Below are positions 16,473 through 25,689 of a DNA stretch of 64,000 bases, one piece after another. A program made the translations under genes and the position numbers. The stretch is from contig JAFXMP010000365.1 of NCBI GenBank assembly GCA_017530275.1, positions 6,084 to 70,083 on the forward strand, written 5' to 3'. Below the pieces are notes generated by a model, which saw only the letters and a list, made by a program, of their open reading frames with translations, was not told the origin of the DNA and made no database searches. Numbering within the stretch: the first letter of the stretch is position 1; every line of letters starts with the position of its first letter. Origin of the DNA: Clostridia bacterium. GTDB lineage: Bacteria > Bacillota_A > Clostridia > Christensenellales > Aristaeellaceae.

Positions 16473-17960
16473 ATGAAGAAGAAAAACGCGCCGGCAGATG
16501 GCAGATTGCCGTTCAGGCGGAAGCTGATCCAGTTGTATGCCGCGCTGCTGTACAACGCACATGTACGCGGGTATATCGAGGGAAATATTGATACCGGCGC
16601 GGGGAAAGCGCTGTGCGTGCCGGGCCTGAACTGCTATTCCTGCCCCGGCGCTGTCGGCGCCTGCCCCCTGGGCGCTTTGCAGAACGCCCTGGCCTCCACC
16701 GGGAACCGCGCGCCGTTTTACGTGCTCGGCATCCTGCTGCTCTTCGGCGTCATCCTGGGCAGGACGGTCTGCGGCTGGCTGTGCCCTGTGGGGCTGGTGC
16801 AGGAGCTGCTGCATAAGATCCCGGGCCCGAAAATCCGGAAAAGCAAAGTCACGCGGGTTTTGTCCTATCTGAAATATTTGATCCTGGCCCTCTTCGTGGT
16901 CGTCATTCCCCTGGGGTATGGACTGCGGAACGTGCCTCTGCCCGCGTTCTGCAAGTATATCTGTCCCGCGGGAACGCTGGGCGGCGCGGTGGCGTTGCTG
17001 GCGCATCCCGCCAACGCGGACAAGTTTTCCATGCTGGGCTTCCTTTTCACCCGGAAATGGGTGATCCTGATTTTGCTCTTGCTGCTGAGCGTGTTCGTTT
17101 ACAGGGTGTTCTGCCGTTTCCTTTGTCCGCTGGGGGCTATTTACGGACTGTTCAACCGATTCTGCCTGATAGGCGTCCGGGTGAAGGAAGACCGGTGCGT
17201 CCGCTGCGGAAAATGCGTGGCCCGCTGTCCCATGGACGTAAAGCGCCTGGGCGATCATGAATGCATAGGCTGCGGCCAATGCGTGGGTGAGTGTCCGACG
17301 AAGGCGATCACGCTGCAGGCTGGCAAATACGTTTTGATGGGCGATGCCGGCGAAACGGACAAACAGAGCGCTTCCCGGGAAATCAGCCGCAGAGCAAGGA
17401 TGATCGTAGCTGCGGTGATGGCTGTGCTGCTTGCCGCCGCGCTGATCCTGAGCAACCTGCCCGGGAAGCAAAGCGCGGATGAATCACCGGAGGAAGTGGC
17501 CGAAGAATCCAATGTCCCCATTGGACACGAAGTGGGCGAACGGCTGGCGGATTTTTCTCTGGCGACGCTGGACGGAACGGAATTTCACTTGGCGGATTAT
17601 CGCGGAAAAGCGGTGGTTCTCAACCTGTGGGCCACGTGGTGCACGCCCTGCGTGAACGAGCTGCCCTATTTTGAAGCGCTGTATCAGGCGCACCGGGACG
17701 ACGCGGCCGTTCTTGCCATCCATTCGGAAATGATTACAGACGATGTGTCCAAGTTTCTGTCGGGCTATGATTATTCTTTTTCTTTCGCCATTGACGAGAC
17801 AGGCGGCGTGATCGCGTCGCTGGGCGGGACCGTCATGCTTCCCCAGACCGTCGTGGTCAATGGGGAAGGCGTCGTCACCTATAACCAGGTGGGCAGCGTG
17901 ACCGCCGAAAAGCTGGAAAAGCTGGTCCAGGAAGCCCTTGCCCAGGATATGCTTCCATGA
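16473..17960 (+). CDS. NapH/MauN-like ferredoxin membrane protein fused to TlpA-type thioredoxin
   Basis: 495 residues from the ATG at 16473 (AGGGGG 6 bases upstream). The first 280 residues are a polyferredoxin membrane domain: CYSCPGAVGACPLGA, CGWLCPVG, CKYICPAG, CRFLCPLG, then two 4Fe-4S motifs CVRCGKCVARCPMD and CIGCGQCVGECPTKA. A helix at about 310-328 crosses the membrane and leads to a TlpA/thioredoxin domain with WCTPC at 389-393 and the cis-proline loop MLPQTVVV. The layout suggests electrons flow from cytosolic ferredoxin through the membrane clusters to an outside thioredoxin, replacing CcdA. Paired with the CXXC protein upstream. Confidence 0.88.
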   Translation: MKKKNAPADGRLPFRRKLIQLYAALLYNAHVRGYIEGNIDTGAGKALCVPGLNCYSCPGAVGACPLGALQNALASTGNRAPFYVLGILLLFGVILGRTVCGWLCPVGLVQELLHKIPGPKIRKSKVTRVLSYLKYLILALFVVVIPLGYGLRNVPLPAFCKYICPAGTLGGAVALLAHPANADKFSMLGFLFTRKWVILILLLLLSVFVYRVFCRFLCPLGAIYGLFNRFCLIGVRVKEDRCVRCGKCVARCPMDVKRLGDHECIGCGQCVGECPTKAITLQAGKYVLMGDAGETDKQSASREISRRARMIVAAVMAVLLAAALILSNLPGKQSADESPEEVAEESNVPIGHEVGERLADFSLATLDGTEFHLADYRGKAVVLNLWATWCTPCVNELPYFEALYQAHRDDAAVLAIHSEMITDDVSKFLSGYDYSFSFAIDETGGVIASLGGTVMLPQTVVVNGEGVVTYNQVGSVTAEKLEKLVQEALAQDMLP

Positions 17961-18153
17961 CGCGAATAAACCCTGAATCCGTGAAACTTAACCTTCCAAA
18001 TGGCCCAAATGCCTTGTGGCACAATGGATTGCGAGTTTTACTCCGTTCACCCAATGGGTGAATGAGAAGAAAGGGGGATGAGCAAAACAAGAAGAGGCCC
18101 CGGTTCAATCATTTCCAAACAGGAACAAACAACAGGAAAAGGAGTGTGAACGC

Positions 18154-19047
18154 ATGAAGAAAATCATTTCGTTGGTCATGGTCATGGTCATGATGTGCAC
18201 AGCGCTGGGCGCGCTGGCGGAAGGACAGCTTGCGCCTCTGTACGCCACGGTTGGCGAGGCGATGGAGGACAGCGACGAAGGCCGCCTCATCGCGGGCGGC
18301 GAGGGAAGCGACGAGGGTTACTATTTTGCCGTGGTCACGCAGAAGGATGGAAAATACTACCGCAGCGTGGCGTACTACGATGAAACCATGAGCGAACTGC
18401 AGGAAGCGAGCAACAACCTGGACTATGAAGCGGAAGATTTCTTTGAAAAACTGGAAGCGGCGATGAATGCCGCCGACGAGTACCTGAAAACGCTGCCCAT
18501 CGCCTACAGCGAAGTGTTCACGGCCGTGCCGCTGACGAACGAAGAGATGGAAGCCCACCTTGGGAAAACCCTGGCGCAGCTGACCGAAGAAGGCTTTGAA
18601 ATCGTGAGCAACGGCACGGAAGGCGGCGAGGAAGACGAGATCACCATCGTCTATTCCCTGCGTTATGGCGTCTATGACTACTATTGTGTGGTGGATGCGG
18701 ACATAGACCAGTATTTCGCCGCCCAAGAGAACGGCACCGAAGGCGACTTGGTGGTAAAAAGCATGGAGGTAGCTGGCATCACGGTATTTGGATATGAAAA
18801 GCGGTTCCACACCGACGGCACTGTGGAAGAACCGGAAGATCCTTTCGCAGCATTCAGCGAGATCATGACGGAGATCATGACGCTCATTGAAAAGACACAG
18901 AATGGCGAAGAGATCGACATCGAAAGCTTTGCTGCCACGCTGAAGGAGAATTACCCGGACTATGCGGACATGATCGATATGTATGTGACGCTGTTCCAGA
19001 CCTACGGCGCGGAAGGTTTCACTTCGATGCTGACCCCTGCCGAATAA
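18154..19047 (+). CDS. Secreted protein of unknown function, acidic
   Basis: 297 residues with a signal peptide (MKKIISLVMVMVMMCTALGALAE, cleavage after ALA). The mature protein is strongly acidic and contains two similar blocks: LPIAYSEVFTAVPLTNEEMEAHLGKTLAQLTEEG followed by a beta-rich module ending in VFGYEKRF. I do not recognise a domain. It heads a run of three small secreted proteins (18154, 19075, 19736) with good AAGGAG sites and short gaps, probably one operon acting at the cell surface. Confidence 0.75.
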   Translation: MKKIISLVMVMVMMCTALGALAEGQLAPLYATVGEAMEDSDEGRLIAGGEGSDEGYYFAVVTQKDGKYYRSVAYYDETMSELQEASNNLDYEAEDFFEKLEAAMNAADEYLKTLPIAYSEVFTAVPLTNEEMEAHLGKTLAQLTEEGFEIVSNGTEGGEEDEITIVYSLRYGVYDYYCVVDADIDQYFAAQENGTEGDLVVKSMEVAGITVFGYEKRFHTDGTVEEPEDPFAAFSEIMTEIMTLIEKTQNGEEIDIESFAATLKENYPDYADMIDMYVTLFQTYGAEGFTSMLTPAE

Positions 19048-19074
19048 GCTGTAATGTAAAAAGGAGGAAATCGT

Positions 19075-19692
19075 ATGACAAAAAAACTGCTTTCTCTGGC
19101 GCTGGCCGCTATCCTGCTCATGGCGCTCATCCCCGCCGCGCTGGCTGACAGCGAACGCACCATGTATGTGTACACTGAAAACGGCAAGTCCCTGAATGTG
19201 CGCAGTGCTCCCGTGGTGGCCGACAACATCGTGGCCCAGGCCAAATACGGCGAACCGGTGACCGTTGTAGCCACCAGCGCCAACGGCTGGTCCACCCTCT
19301 GGTGGCAGGACAATAACGGCGAGTTCCGCTACTATTACGTGCAGAGCCGGTTCCTGGTGAATTACAAGCCCGGCGCGAAGCCCACCGCTTCCCCCAACAC
19401 CACCCCTGCCCCCACCTCTACCACCGACGCGGCCAAGGTGCTTTCCGATATGAACTGGCAATTTACCACCGCCAAGAAAGTGTCTCCCTACACGGTGGTG
19501 GCCCGTCCCTCCCGCGCTTCCGGCTGGGTGAACCTGCGCTGGGCTCCCACCACCGAAGCGGAACGCATCGCCACCTGCCCCCAGGGCAAAGAACTGACCG
19601 TGCTGGTTGAAATGAAAAGCTGGTATCAGGTGCAGGACCCCGAAACCGGCATGATCGGCTTCATCAGCAACCAATACGTCGTCCGAAAATAA
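19075..19692 (+). CDS. Secreted protein with two bacterial SH3-like domains
   Basis: 205 residues, signal peptide cleaved after ALA. Domain 1 (about 30-90) reads GKSLNVRSAPVVADNIVAQAKYGEPVTVVATSANGW; domain 2 (about 145-205) reads GWVNLRWAPTTEAERIATCPQGKELTVLVEMKSWYQV. Both are SH3b-type folds that bind peptidoglycan or other wall ligands. A Pro/Thr linker (TASPNTTPAPTSTT) separates them. No catalytic domain is present, so a wall-binding or sensing role is likely. Confidence 0.82.
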   Translation: MTKKLLSLALAAILLMALIPAALADSERTMYVYTENGKSLNVRSAPVVADNIVAQAKYGEPVTVVATSANGWSTLWWQDNNGEFRYYYVQSRFLVNYKPGAKPTASPNTTPAPTSTTDAAKVLSDMNWQFTTAKKVSPYTVVARPSRASGWVNLRWAPTTEAERIATCPQGKELTVLVEMKSWYQVQDPETGMIGFISNQYVVRK

Positions 19693-19735
19693 GGGAACGA
19701 ATGACGGAACCAATCGTGAAAGGAGTCTTTGAAAC

Positions 19736-20281
19736 ATGATGAAGAAATTTCTTGCGTTCCTGCTTTGCCTGTCCATGCTGCTGGGCTGCGCGGCCCTGGC
19801 CGAAACGGAAAAGGCTTCCCTGGGCGTTGTGAACGTGAACTGCGCTTTTGAACTCAAGTGCGCGCTGCCAGAGGGCTACAGCCTGAAGGTGCTTTTCAGC
19901 GAAACGCACTTCTGCCTCGCCTCGGTGAATCCTGAAGACGAGACCAAGCCCACCCTGATGATTTCCGTCGCCTACAATGAACTGTATTCCGATGTGGAGC
20001 GGATCAACGATCTGGATGAGGAAACCCTCAAAAGGATCGAAGACAGCTTCCGGGATGAAGACGACGTGGAAATCACCTCTATGGAAACCGCTTACGGCAC
20101 CCGGCTGATGGTGGTCAAGGAAGTCTCCGACAGCGTGGACTATCTGGACTTCTACACCATCTACAAGGGCTATGAAGTGGAACTGGTTCTGATTCACGCG
20201 AACGAAGGCGAATCCATTACGGAAGCGGAAATTCAGATGGCTGTGAAGTTCCTCAGCGAGATGGATTTTGTGAGCGTGTAA
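19736..20281 (+). CDS. Small secreted or lipoprotein of unknown function
   Basis: 181 residues. The N-terminus (KKFLAFLLCLSMLLGCAALAE) allows either a lipoprotein (LLGC lipobox) or simple cleavage after ALA. The rest is a soluble alpha/beta domain of about 150 residues with no motif I recognise (FELKCALPEGYSLKVLF start, AVKFLSEMDFVSV end), similar in style to lipoprotein domains that describe stress-like peptide binding, but this is not a firm match. AAGGAG precedes the double ATG. Last gene before a bidirectional terminator. Confidence 0.7.
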   Translation: MMKKFLAFLLCLSMLLGCAALAETEKASLGVVNVNCAFELKCALPEGYSLKVLFSETHFCLASVNPEDETKPTLMISVAYNELYSDVERINDLDEETLKRIEDSFRDEDDVEITSMETAYGTRLMVVKEVSDSVDYLDFYTIYKGYEVELVLIHANEGESITEAEIQMAVKFLSEMDFVSV

Positions 20282-20359
20282 ACCTATCAGAATAAAGCGA
20301 GGCATTCGTCGTCCGCGCTCTGATAGATAGGCTGCGTTCGTTAGGATAACATAAAAAAA

Positions 20360-20390
20360 ACTCCGGCACGGCATGACGCTGTGTCGGAGT
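20360..20390. terminator. Bidirectional terminator between the secreted-protein genes and rny
   Basis: ACTCCGGCAC pairs with GTGTCGGAGT (one G-T pair), with TTTTT on the plus side and a run of A (T on minus) on the other, serving both convergent genes. Confidence 0.88.
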
Positions 20391-20407
20391 TTTTATAGAG
20401 ATTTGTT

Positions 20408-21970
20408 CTATTTCGCGTATTCGGTGCTGCGGGTTTCGCGGATCACGTTCACGCGGATCTGGCCGGGGTATTCCATTTCCTTTTCGATGCGCTTGGCGAT
20501 TTCCTTGGCCATCACCTTGGTGCCCTCGTCGGTCACATCCTCGGGCTTGACCATGATGCGCACCTCGCGGCCGGACTGGATGGCGAAGCACTTTTCCACG
20601 CCGGTGAAGGAATTGGCGATTTCCTCCAGCTTGGTCAGGCGCTTGATGTAGTTCTCCAGGCTCTCGCGGCGTGCGCCGGGCCGGGCTGCGCTGATAGCGT
20701 CGGCGGCTTGCACCAGCACGGCTTCCACCGTCTGGGGTTCCACGTCGTTGTGGTGGGCCAGGATAGCGTGGATCACATCGGGGCTTTCGTGATACTTCCG
20801 GGCCAGCTCGCCGCCTAAGGATACGTGGGTGCCCTCCTGTTCGTGGTCCACGGCCTTGCCGATGTCGTGCAGCAGGCCCGCGCGCTTGGCCAGGGCCACG
20901 TCGGCGCCCAGCTCGGCGGCCATGAGGCCCGCCAGGTGACTCACCTCAATGGAGTGCTTGAGCACGTTCTGACCGTAGCTGGTGCGGAACTTCATGCGGC
21001 CCAGCAGCTTCACCAGCTCGGGATGGATGCCGTGCTGGCCGGTTTCAAATACGGCCTGCTCGCCAGCCTCGCGGATCTGGTTTTCCACTTCTTTCTTGGC
21101 TTTTTCCACGCATTCCTCGATGCGGGCGGGGTGGATGCGGCCGTCCATGATCAGCTTTTCAATGGCCAATCGGGCGATTTCCCGCCGCACGGGATCGAAC
21201 GCGGACACGATCACCGCTTCGGGGGTATCGTCGATGATCAGGTCAACGCCGGTGGCGGTTTCCAGGGCGCGGATGTTGCGGCCCTCGCGGCCGATGATGC
21301 GGCCCTTCATATCGTCGTTGGGCAGGTTGATAACGGATACGGTGGTTTCCGCCACATGATCGGCGGCGCATTTTTGAATGGCCAGGGCGATGATGTTCCG
21401 GGCCTTCTTTTCGCCCTCCTCCTTGGCGCGGCTTTCGATATCCCGCACCGTGGCGGCGGCGTCGTGAAACGCTTCCTTCTGCACCCGGTCGATCACCATC
21501 TGCCGGGCTTCGTCCTGGGTCATGGTGGCGATGCGTTCCAGCTCCGCCACCTGCTTATCTTTGATTTCCCGGGTCTCGTCCTCCAGCTTTTGAACGTCGG
21601 CGTATTTATCGTTCAGGCTTTCCTCGCGCTTGTCCAGATTGTCCTTGCGCTTATCCAGCTGGCTTTCCCGTTTGTCCAAGGTTTCTTCCCGCTGCTCGAT
21701 GCGGCGTTCGCCGCGCTGCATTTCCGTGCGGCGGGCGCGGCTTTCCTTGTCCAGCTCACTTTTTAAGTGCAGTATTTCTTCCTTTGCCGCCAGGATCATT
21801 TCTTTCTTATTGTCTTCCGCTTTCCGGGTCGCGTCGTCCAGCAGCTTTTTGGCGTACTCTTCCGTGCGGCCGATTTTCTTTTCCGCAACGTTCTTGCGGT
21901 AAATGAATCCGCCGCAGCCACCGGCCGCAGCCGCAACCAGGATCAGCAGGATCCATATGATAGGATGCAT
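20408..21970 (-). CDS. rny: Ribonuclease Y
   Basis: 520 residues, the usual length. N-terminal membrane anchor ([19 protein letters not shown]), long coiled coil (about 35-180, with repeated [22 protein letters not shown] heptads), KH domain with [15 protein letters not shown], and HD domain with [10 protein letters not shown] and [13 protein letters not shown]. It is the membrane-bound endoribonuclease that starts mRNA decay in many Gram-positive bacteria. Expressed from a strong promoter about 310 bases upstream, leaving a long 5' leader. Usually near recA/ymdB; here it is alone. Confidence 0.97.
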   Translation of the reverse strand: MHPIIWILLILVAAAAGGCGGFIYRKNVAEKKIGRTEEYAKKLLDDATRKAEDNKKEMILAAKEEILHLKSELDKESRARRTEMQRGERRIEQREETLDKRESQLDKRKDNLDKREESLNDKYADVQKLEDETREIKDKQVAELERIATMTQDEARQMVIDRVQKEAFHDAAATVRDIESRAKEEGEKKARNIIALAIQKCAADHVAETTVSVINLPNDDMKGRIIGREGRNIRALETATGVDLIIDDTPEAVIVSAFDPVRREIARLAIEKLIMDGRIHPARIEECVEKAKKEVENQIREAGEQAVFETGQHGIHPELVKLLGRMKFRTSYGQNVLKHSIEVSHLAGLMAAELGADVALAKRAGLLHDIGKAVDHEQEGTHVSLGGELARKYHESPDVIHAILAHHNDVEPQTVEAVLVQAADAISAARPGARRESLENYIKRLTKLEEIANSFTGVEKCFAIQSGREVRIMVKPEDVTDEGTKVMAKEIAKRIEKEMEYPGQIRVNVIRETRSTEYAK

Positions 21971-22286
21971 TTGCTTGTTTTTCCTCCTTCCTTATATTTT
22001 TTTCAAGATGCGTATCGATTGCGTCGTTGTGGTTGTTACAAGCGAAAAACCGCACGAAACAAACCGTTGTTCCGCACGGCAAAAGCTGAATCCCGATACC
22101 GCGTGCTTTTTTTGCACGCAAGCATACACACACCCAAACACAATGGCGCGGCCAGAATGTCTTCCATCACCCGCGTCCTATGGAAAAGCGGCAAACGCCT
22201 GCAAAAGAATACGGAAAAGCAACCCTGTATCCGAAAACAGCTTCCCGGCGCTGCCCAAACAACGCCTTTTTCAGCCGTACAAATAT

Positions 22287-22315
22287 ATTTTACACTTTTG
22301 TAATGATTATGTCAA
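22287..22315 (-). promoter_or_regulatory. Promoter of rny; rest of 21971-22434 otherwise empty
   Basis: Minus strand -35 TTGACA, 17-base spacer, -10 TAAAAT. Transcription would start about 22280, giving a leader of roughly 310 bases in which I see no gene. The remainder of the gap holds only the terminator of the CE15-like gene. Confidence 0.75.
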
Positions 22316-22384
22316 GCGATACGAAGACGAAAATTCGAATGTTTTTCCGTTTTGGCTGGATACGCGGCATTCCAAAACACAAAG

Positions 22385-22414
22385 TGGGACGCTGCCGGAG
22401 AAGGCAGCGTCCCA
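22385..22414 (-). terminator. Terminator of the CE15-like esterase gene
   Basis: Perfect 12-bp stem TGGGACGCTGCC/GGCAGCGTCCCA with a 6-base loop, followed on the minus strand by a T-rich stretch. Confidence 0.8.
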
Positions 22415-22434
22415 TTGTTTCAGATTATTGCAGC

Positions 22435-25386
22435 TTACTTGGCGGCGGTGGTGATCTGCATGGGGCCGCCGATCATGTTGCCGTTCATGTCCACGGAGCG
22501 GAACAGGAACATGCTCACTTCCCGATCCACAGGCGCGCCATAGGTAACGGTGACGGCGGTGCCTTCCTCGTTCCAGGCGTAGGTGAAGCTGTCCACGTTC
22601 ACGGCCAGGGCGAAATCGTTCTTGTTCACGGGCTGGCTGAAAGCGATGGTGCAGCTTTCCGGCGTGCTGTCCGCCACGGTGATTTCGGCGGCGTAAGCGC
22701 TGTCGCCGGCTGCGGTAACAACGGGCCGGATCTCGTCGATGGGCTTCAGATTGCCTTCCGCGTCGTAATCGTACACCCAGTTGCCCAGGATGGGCCAGTA
22801 GTTCTCATCCTTGGGCAGGCCCTTGGCGGGGGTGTTCTGGCGCAGTTCAGGCTCCCATACGGGGGTCTGGGTGCTGATGGTGTTGTAGGTGGTCTTGAAA
22901 CGCATACGGCCGGCGGAGGGCTCGTACTTCTCCAGCTCCACGTCCATGGCGATCACGTAGCCCTGCAGGGCTTCGATCTTGGCGTTGCGCATGGAGTAAA
23001 CCACCGTGGCGCCCATGGGCACGTTGAAGCCCATGGTGTCGGGGTACAGGGTGATGGTCGCGCCGAAGGGCTGGAGGTAGCCGCTCTGGGGCACCACCGT
23101 GCCGTCGGCCAGGGTGATCTTGTTGTCGTAGTCGTAGATATCGGTGGGGATGGGTTCGCCGTCCAGGTACAGCAGCACGGGATCGGCGGGATCGTCGTAG
23201 TTGGTCAGCTTGGTGGTGAAGCAGATGCCGGAGCCCGCGTCGTGGCCCAGGGCGCTGTTGTCGGTGATGGAATGCCGCAGGGCGTCATAAATGGTCCAGC
23301 CGCAGATTTCGATGGGGCGTTCGTCCAGATCGCCGATCGTTTTGGCGGCGTAACGGCCCGCCATGGCCTGCTCGGCGGTGATGGCGATTTCGGCCACGCC
23401 GTCCTTGGCGTCAGCGGACAGCACCGTGCCGTCCGGCAGGGTCAGTTCCACCTTGGCGGCGTCGGTATGGAAATAGAAGGTCATGGGCACGCCTTCGGTC
23501 ACATTGTTCTGATCGGTCCACAGGATATGCTTGCCGGGGCGGCTCCACTTGATCATGGCGGAGGACAGGTAATAGGGATACCGGGTCATTTCGGCGGCGG
23601 TTTCAAATTCCTTGGTGGGCAGGATGGTGCCGTTGCCGTCGATGGCGTCCCGGCCGTTTTCCTTGGTCATCTGGGGATGATACTTGCGCACGTACTTTTC
23701 GACGCCGTAGTACAGATGATCCATGACCGCCATCAGCTCGGGCAGGTCGCGGTCCTGGTTGGCGTGGGCCTGGTCGCGGGCCACGGCCATCACGTTGCCG
23801 CCCTGGCCGATGAATTCAAAGGCTTCCTGTGCGGCCAGCATGTTCAGGATGGTGGCGGGATGGTTGCCCCAGGCGTCCTGCGCTTCGCCGGTCCAGGTGA
23901 GCAGGTAGCGCTCTTCCTTGGGGGTGGCGAAGGAAGCCAGGATGGAATGGGTGTCGAAGGGGGTATTGTCCGCCAGATCGGGCCGGACGGTAAAGATCTG
24001 CGCACGATCCAGGAACCACTGATCCTCGCCGGTATTCTGCACGGCGCGCTGCATGGTTTCATTCAGGCCGTAGGCGAAATCATGCACCACAACGCCGCCG
24101 CCCTGGTTCTGCACCGGGGGCTCGTAGCTGAACAGTTCGCCTTCGGTCACATACCGGAAGCCCGTGGTGCCGCCCGCGCCGGAATCGTCGGGGGCCACGA
24201 TGTCAAAGCGGGTGCCGCCGTTGTCGCCCGTATCATACAGGGCGGCCATCAGGGCGCGCTTGCCGTTGTTGGAGCAGCCGGTGACGGCGGAAGAGTACAC
24301 GTCGATGTCAGGGATGATGACGTTCTCATTCAGCGCGGCTTTTTCTTCCGCAGTCAGCAGCATGTAGTTTTCGATGGCGTCCATGGCGCGGCTGGCGATC
24401 CAGCCGGAGTGCATCAAATCGCCGCTGTCCACCATGTATTCGTTTTCGGTGGTGTTGTCGTTATGCACCACGATGTCCTTGGGCGGATACAGCTTTTCGT
24501 ACACGCTCACCTGGCCGTTGTCGGGATCGGCGGTGTCGTTCACCTGAATGTAGGCGTAGCCGTTATCGTTCAGGGTCACGATCTGCTGTTCCGTCAGGCC
24601 GCTGATGGCCACCACCAGGGGATAGCCGGCGCCGTAGCGGCTGGAATGGGCGTCGCGCACCACGCCGTCCACCTTGGGCGCTTCCGCGGGGAAGCGGATG
24701 TTGAAGGTCCATTTCACGCCTTCCTTGGCCGCTTCGGACACATAGGCCGCGTTATCCGGGTTGGTGTCCTTGATGAGCATTTCCACGGTGACGGTGGGCA
24801 GGGTCACCCGCGTCACGGCGTCGGCGTGCTCCGTCCAGGTGTCGCCCTCCTTCCAGGGGGCCAGGCCCTCGGCCATTTCGTAGCCTTCGCCGTGATACAC
24901 GAAGTCAGCGGCGGGAGCGATGTCGGCGTACACCATGCCCATGCCCCAGCGGCTGAAATCACGGGCGGAGTAGGTCACGGCCCCTTCGGGCAGGTTGGGC
25001 AGGGCGCTGTAGCCCCAGGGCCCCGGCGCGCCGTTCATCACGCCGGGCGCCCAGTTGTAGGCGTAGTTTTCACGCACGGCGGTTACCGTCGTATCCGACT
25101 TGAGCGGATCCATCCGGCTGCCGTACAGGTAATACTGGGCCATGTCCCGGATCTCGGCGGCGCGGGCGTCCCATTCCTCCGGGGTTTCCACCCGTCCGCT
25201 GCCGTCGGGGTCGGCGGACGCGTCGAAGAATTCAAACAGATCCGGCAGGCTGGGATTCTCCGGCAGGTTTTCCAGCTCCGCGGGATAGGGGAAGTAGCTG
25301 CGCGGCGCTTCCGTGTTTTCCGCCAGCACGGGCACAGCGGAAAGAAGCATCACCGCGGCGAGAAACAGACTCAGGGTTTTCTTCAT
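22435..25386 (-). CDS. Large secreted CE15-like esterase (glucuronoyl-esterase family)
   Basis: 983 residues with signal peptide cleaved after VLA. The central region (about 250-560) is an alpha/beta hydrolase resembling CE15 glucuronoyl esterases: VTGCSNNGKRALMAALYD holds the nucleophile Ser372, PDDSGAGGTTGF (about 400) matches the family's acidic loop, and DQAHANQDRDLP holds His541. CE15 enzymes cut ester links between lignin alcohols and glucuronoxylan. The usual GCSRNGK has Asn for Arg here, so substrate preference may differ. The C-terminal 350 residues look like beta-sandwich modules. No xylanase is adjacent. Alternative: another secreted ester hydrolase of this clan. Confidence 0.72.
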   Translation of the reverse strand: MKKTLSLFLAAVMLLSAVPVLAENTEAPRSYFPYPAELENLPENPSLPDLFEFFDASADPDGSGRVETPEEWDARAAEIRDMAQYYLYGSRMDPLKSDTTVTAVRENYAYNWAPGVMNGAPGPWGYSALPNLPEGAVTYSARDFSRWGMGMVYADIAPAADFVYHGEGYEMAEGLAPWKEGDTWTEHADAVTRVTLPTVTVEMLIKDTNPDNAAYVSEAAKEGVKWTFNIRFPAEAPKVDGVVRDAHSSRYGAGYPLVVAISGLTEQQIVTLNDNGYAYIQVNDTADPDNGQVSVYEKLYPPKDIVVHNDNTTENEYMVDSGDLMHSGWIASRAMDAIENYMLLTAEEKAALNENVIIPDIDVYSSAVTGCSNNGKRALMAALYDTGDNGGTRFDIVAPDDSGAGGTTGFRYVTEGELFSYEPPVQNQGGGVVVHDFAYGLNETMQRAVQNTGEDQWFLDRAQIFTVRPDLADNTPFDTHSILASFATPKEERYLLTWTGEAQDAWGNHPATILNMLAAQEAFEFIGQGGNVMAVARDQAHANQDRDLPELMAVMDHLYYGVEKYVRKYHPQMTKENGRDAIDGNGTILPTKEFETAAEMTRYPYYLSSAMIKWSRPGKHILWTDQNNVTEGVPMTFYFHTDAAKVELTLPDGTVLSADAKDGVAEIAITAEQAMAGRYAAKTIGDLDERPIEICGWTIYDALRHSITDNSALGHDAGSGICFTTKLTNYDDPADPVLLYLDGEPIPTDIYDYDNKITLADGTVVPQSGYLQPFGATITLYPDTMGFNVPMGATVVYSMRNAKIEALQGYVIAMDVELEKYEPSAGRMRFKTTYNTISTQTPVWEPELRQNTPAKGLPKDENYWPILGNWVYDYDAEGNLKPIDEIRPVVTAAGDSAYAAEITVADSTPESCTIAFSQPVNKNDFALAVNVDSFTYAWNEEGTAVTVTYGAPVDREVSMFLFRSVDMNGNMIGGPMQITTAAK

Positions 25387-25462
25387 GGTCTTTCCCTCTT
25401 TTCATATTTGGCTGTTCACCTTCTCCCCGGCAGGGGAAAAGGAACGGCTTTTCATTGTGTCT

Positions 25463-25491
25463 ATTATATACAATTTTGCCCGTTTTTTCAA
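25463..25491 (-). promoter_or_regulatory. Promoter of the CE15-like gene
   Basis: Minus strand -35 TTGAAA, 17-base spacer, -10 TATAAT, about 70 bases before the ATG. The rest of 25387-25689 holds no gene. Confidence 0.7.
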
Positions 25492-25631
25492 TGCCTCCCG
25501 CGTTTTTTTTCGGCTGATATGACATGCGGGATGTTGGCGTCAGGAAGCTGCCTGTTGACCAGCATTGTATAATTCGCTACTCATTTGCTGAAATGCTTCA
25601 ATTTGAATATTGGTACGATGGCAACAAAAAA

Positions 25632-25668
25632 CACGCGAAAAGCGGAAACGAATCTCGCTTTTCGCGCG
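25632..25668 (-). terminator. Terminator of hppA
   Basis: CGCGCGAAAAGCG pairs with CGCTTTTCGCGTG (13 bp), followed on the minus strand by TTTTTTG. Confidence 0.85.
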
Positions 25669-25689
25669 TTGGTTTTCTGATGGATGCTC

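Noticed and set aside
16110..17471. 453-residue minus-strand frame opposite the ferredoxin fusion
   Set aside because: Shadow; spans two real genes and lacks start signals.
22180..25572. 1130-residue plus-strand frame opposite the CE15-like gene
   Set aside because: Antisense shadow of a GC-rich gene; no ribosome site and low-complexity composition.
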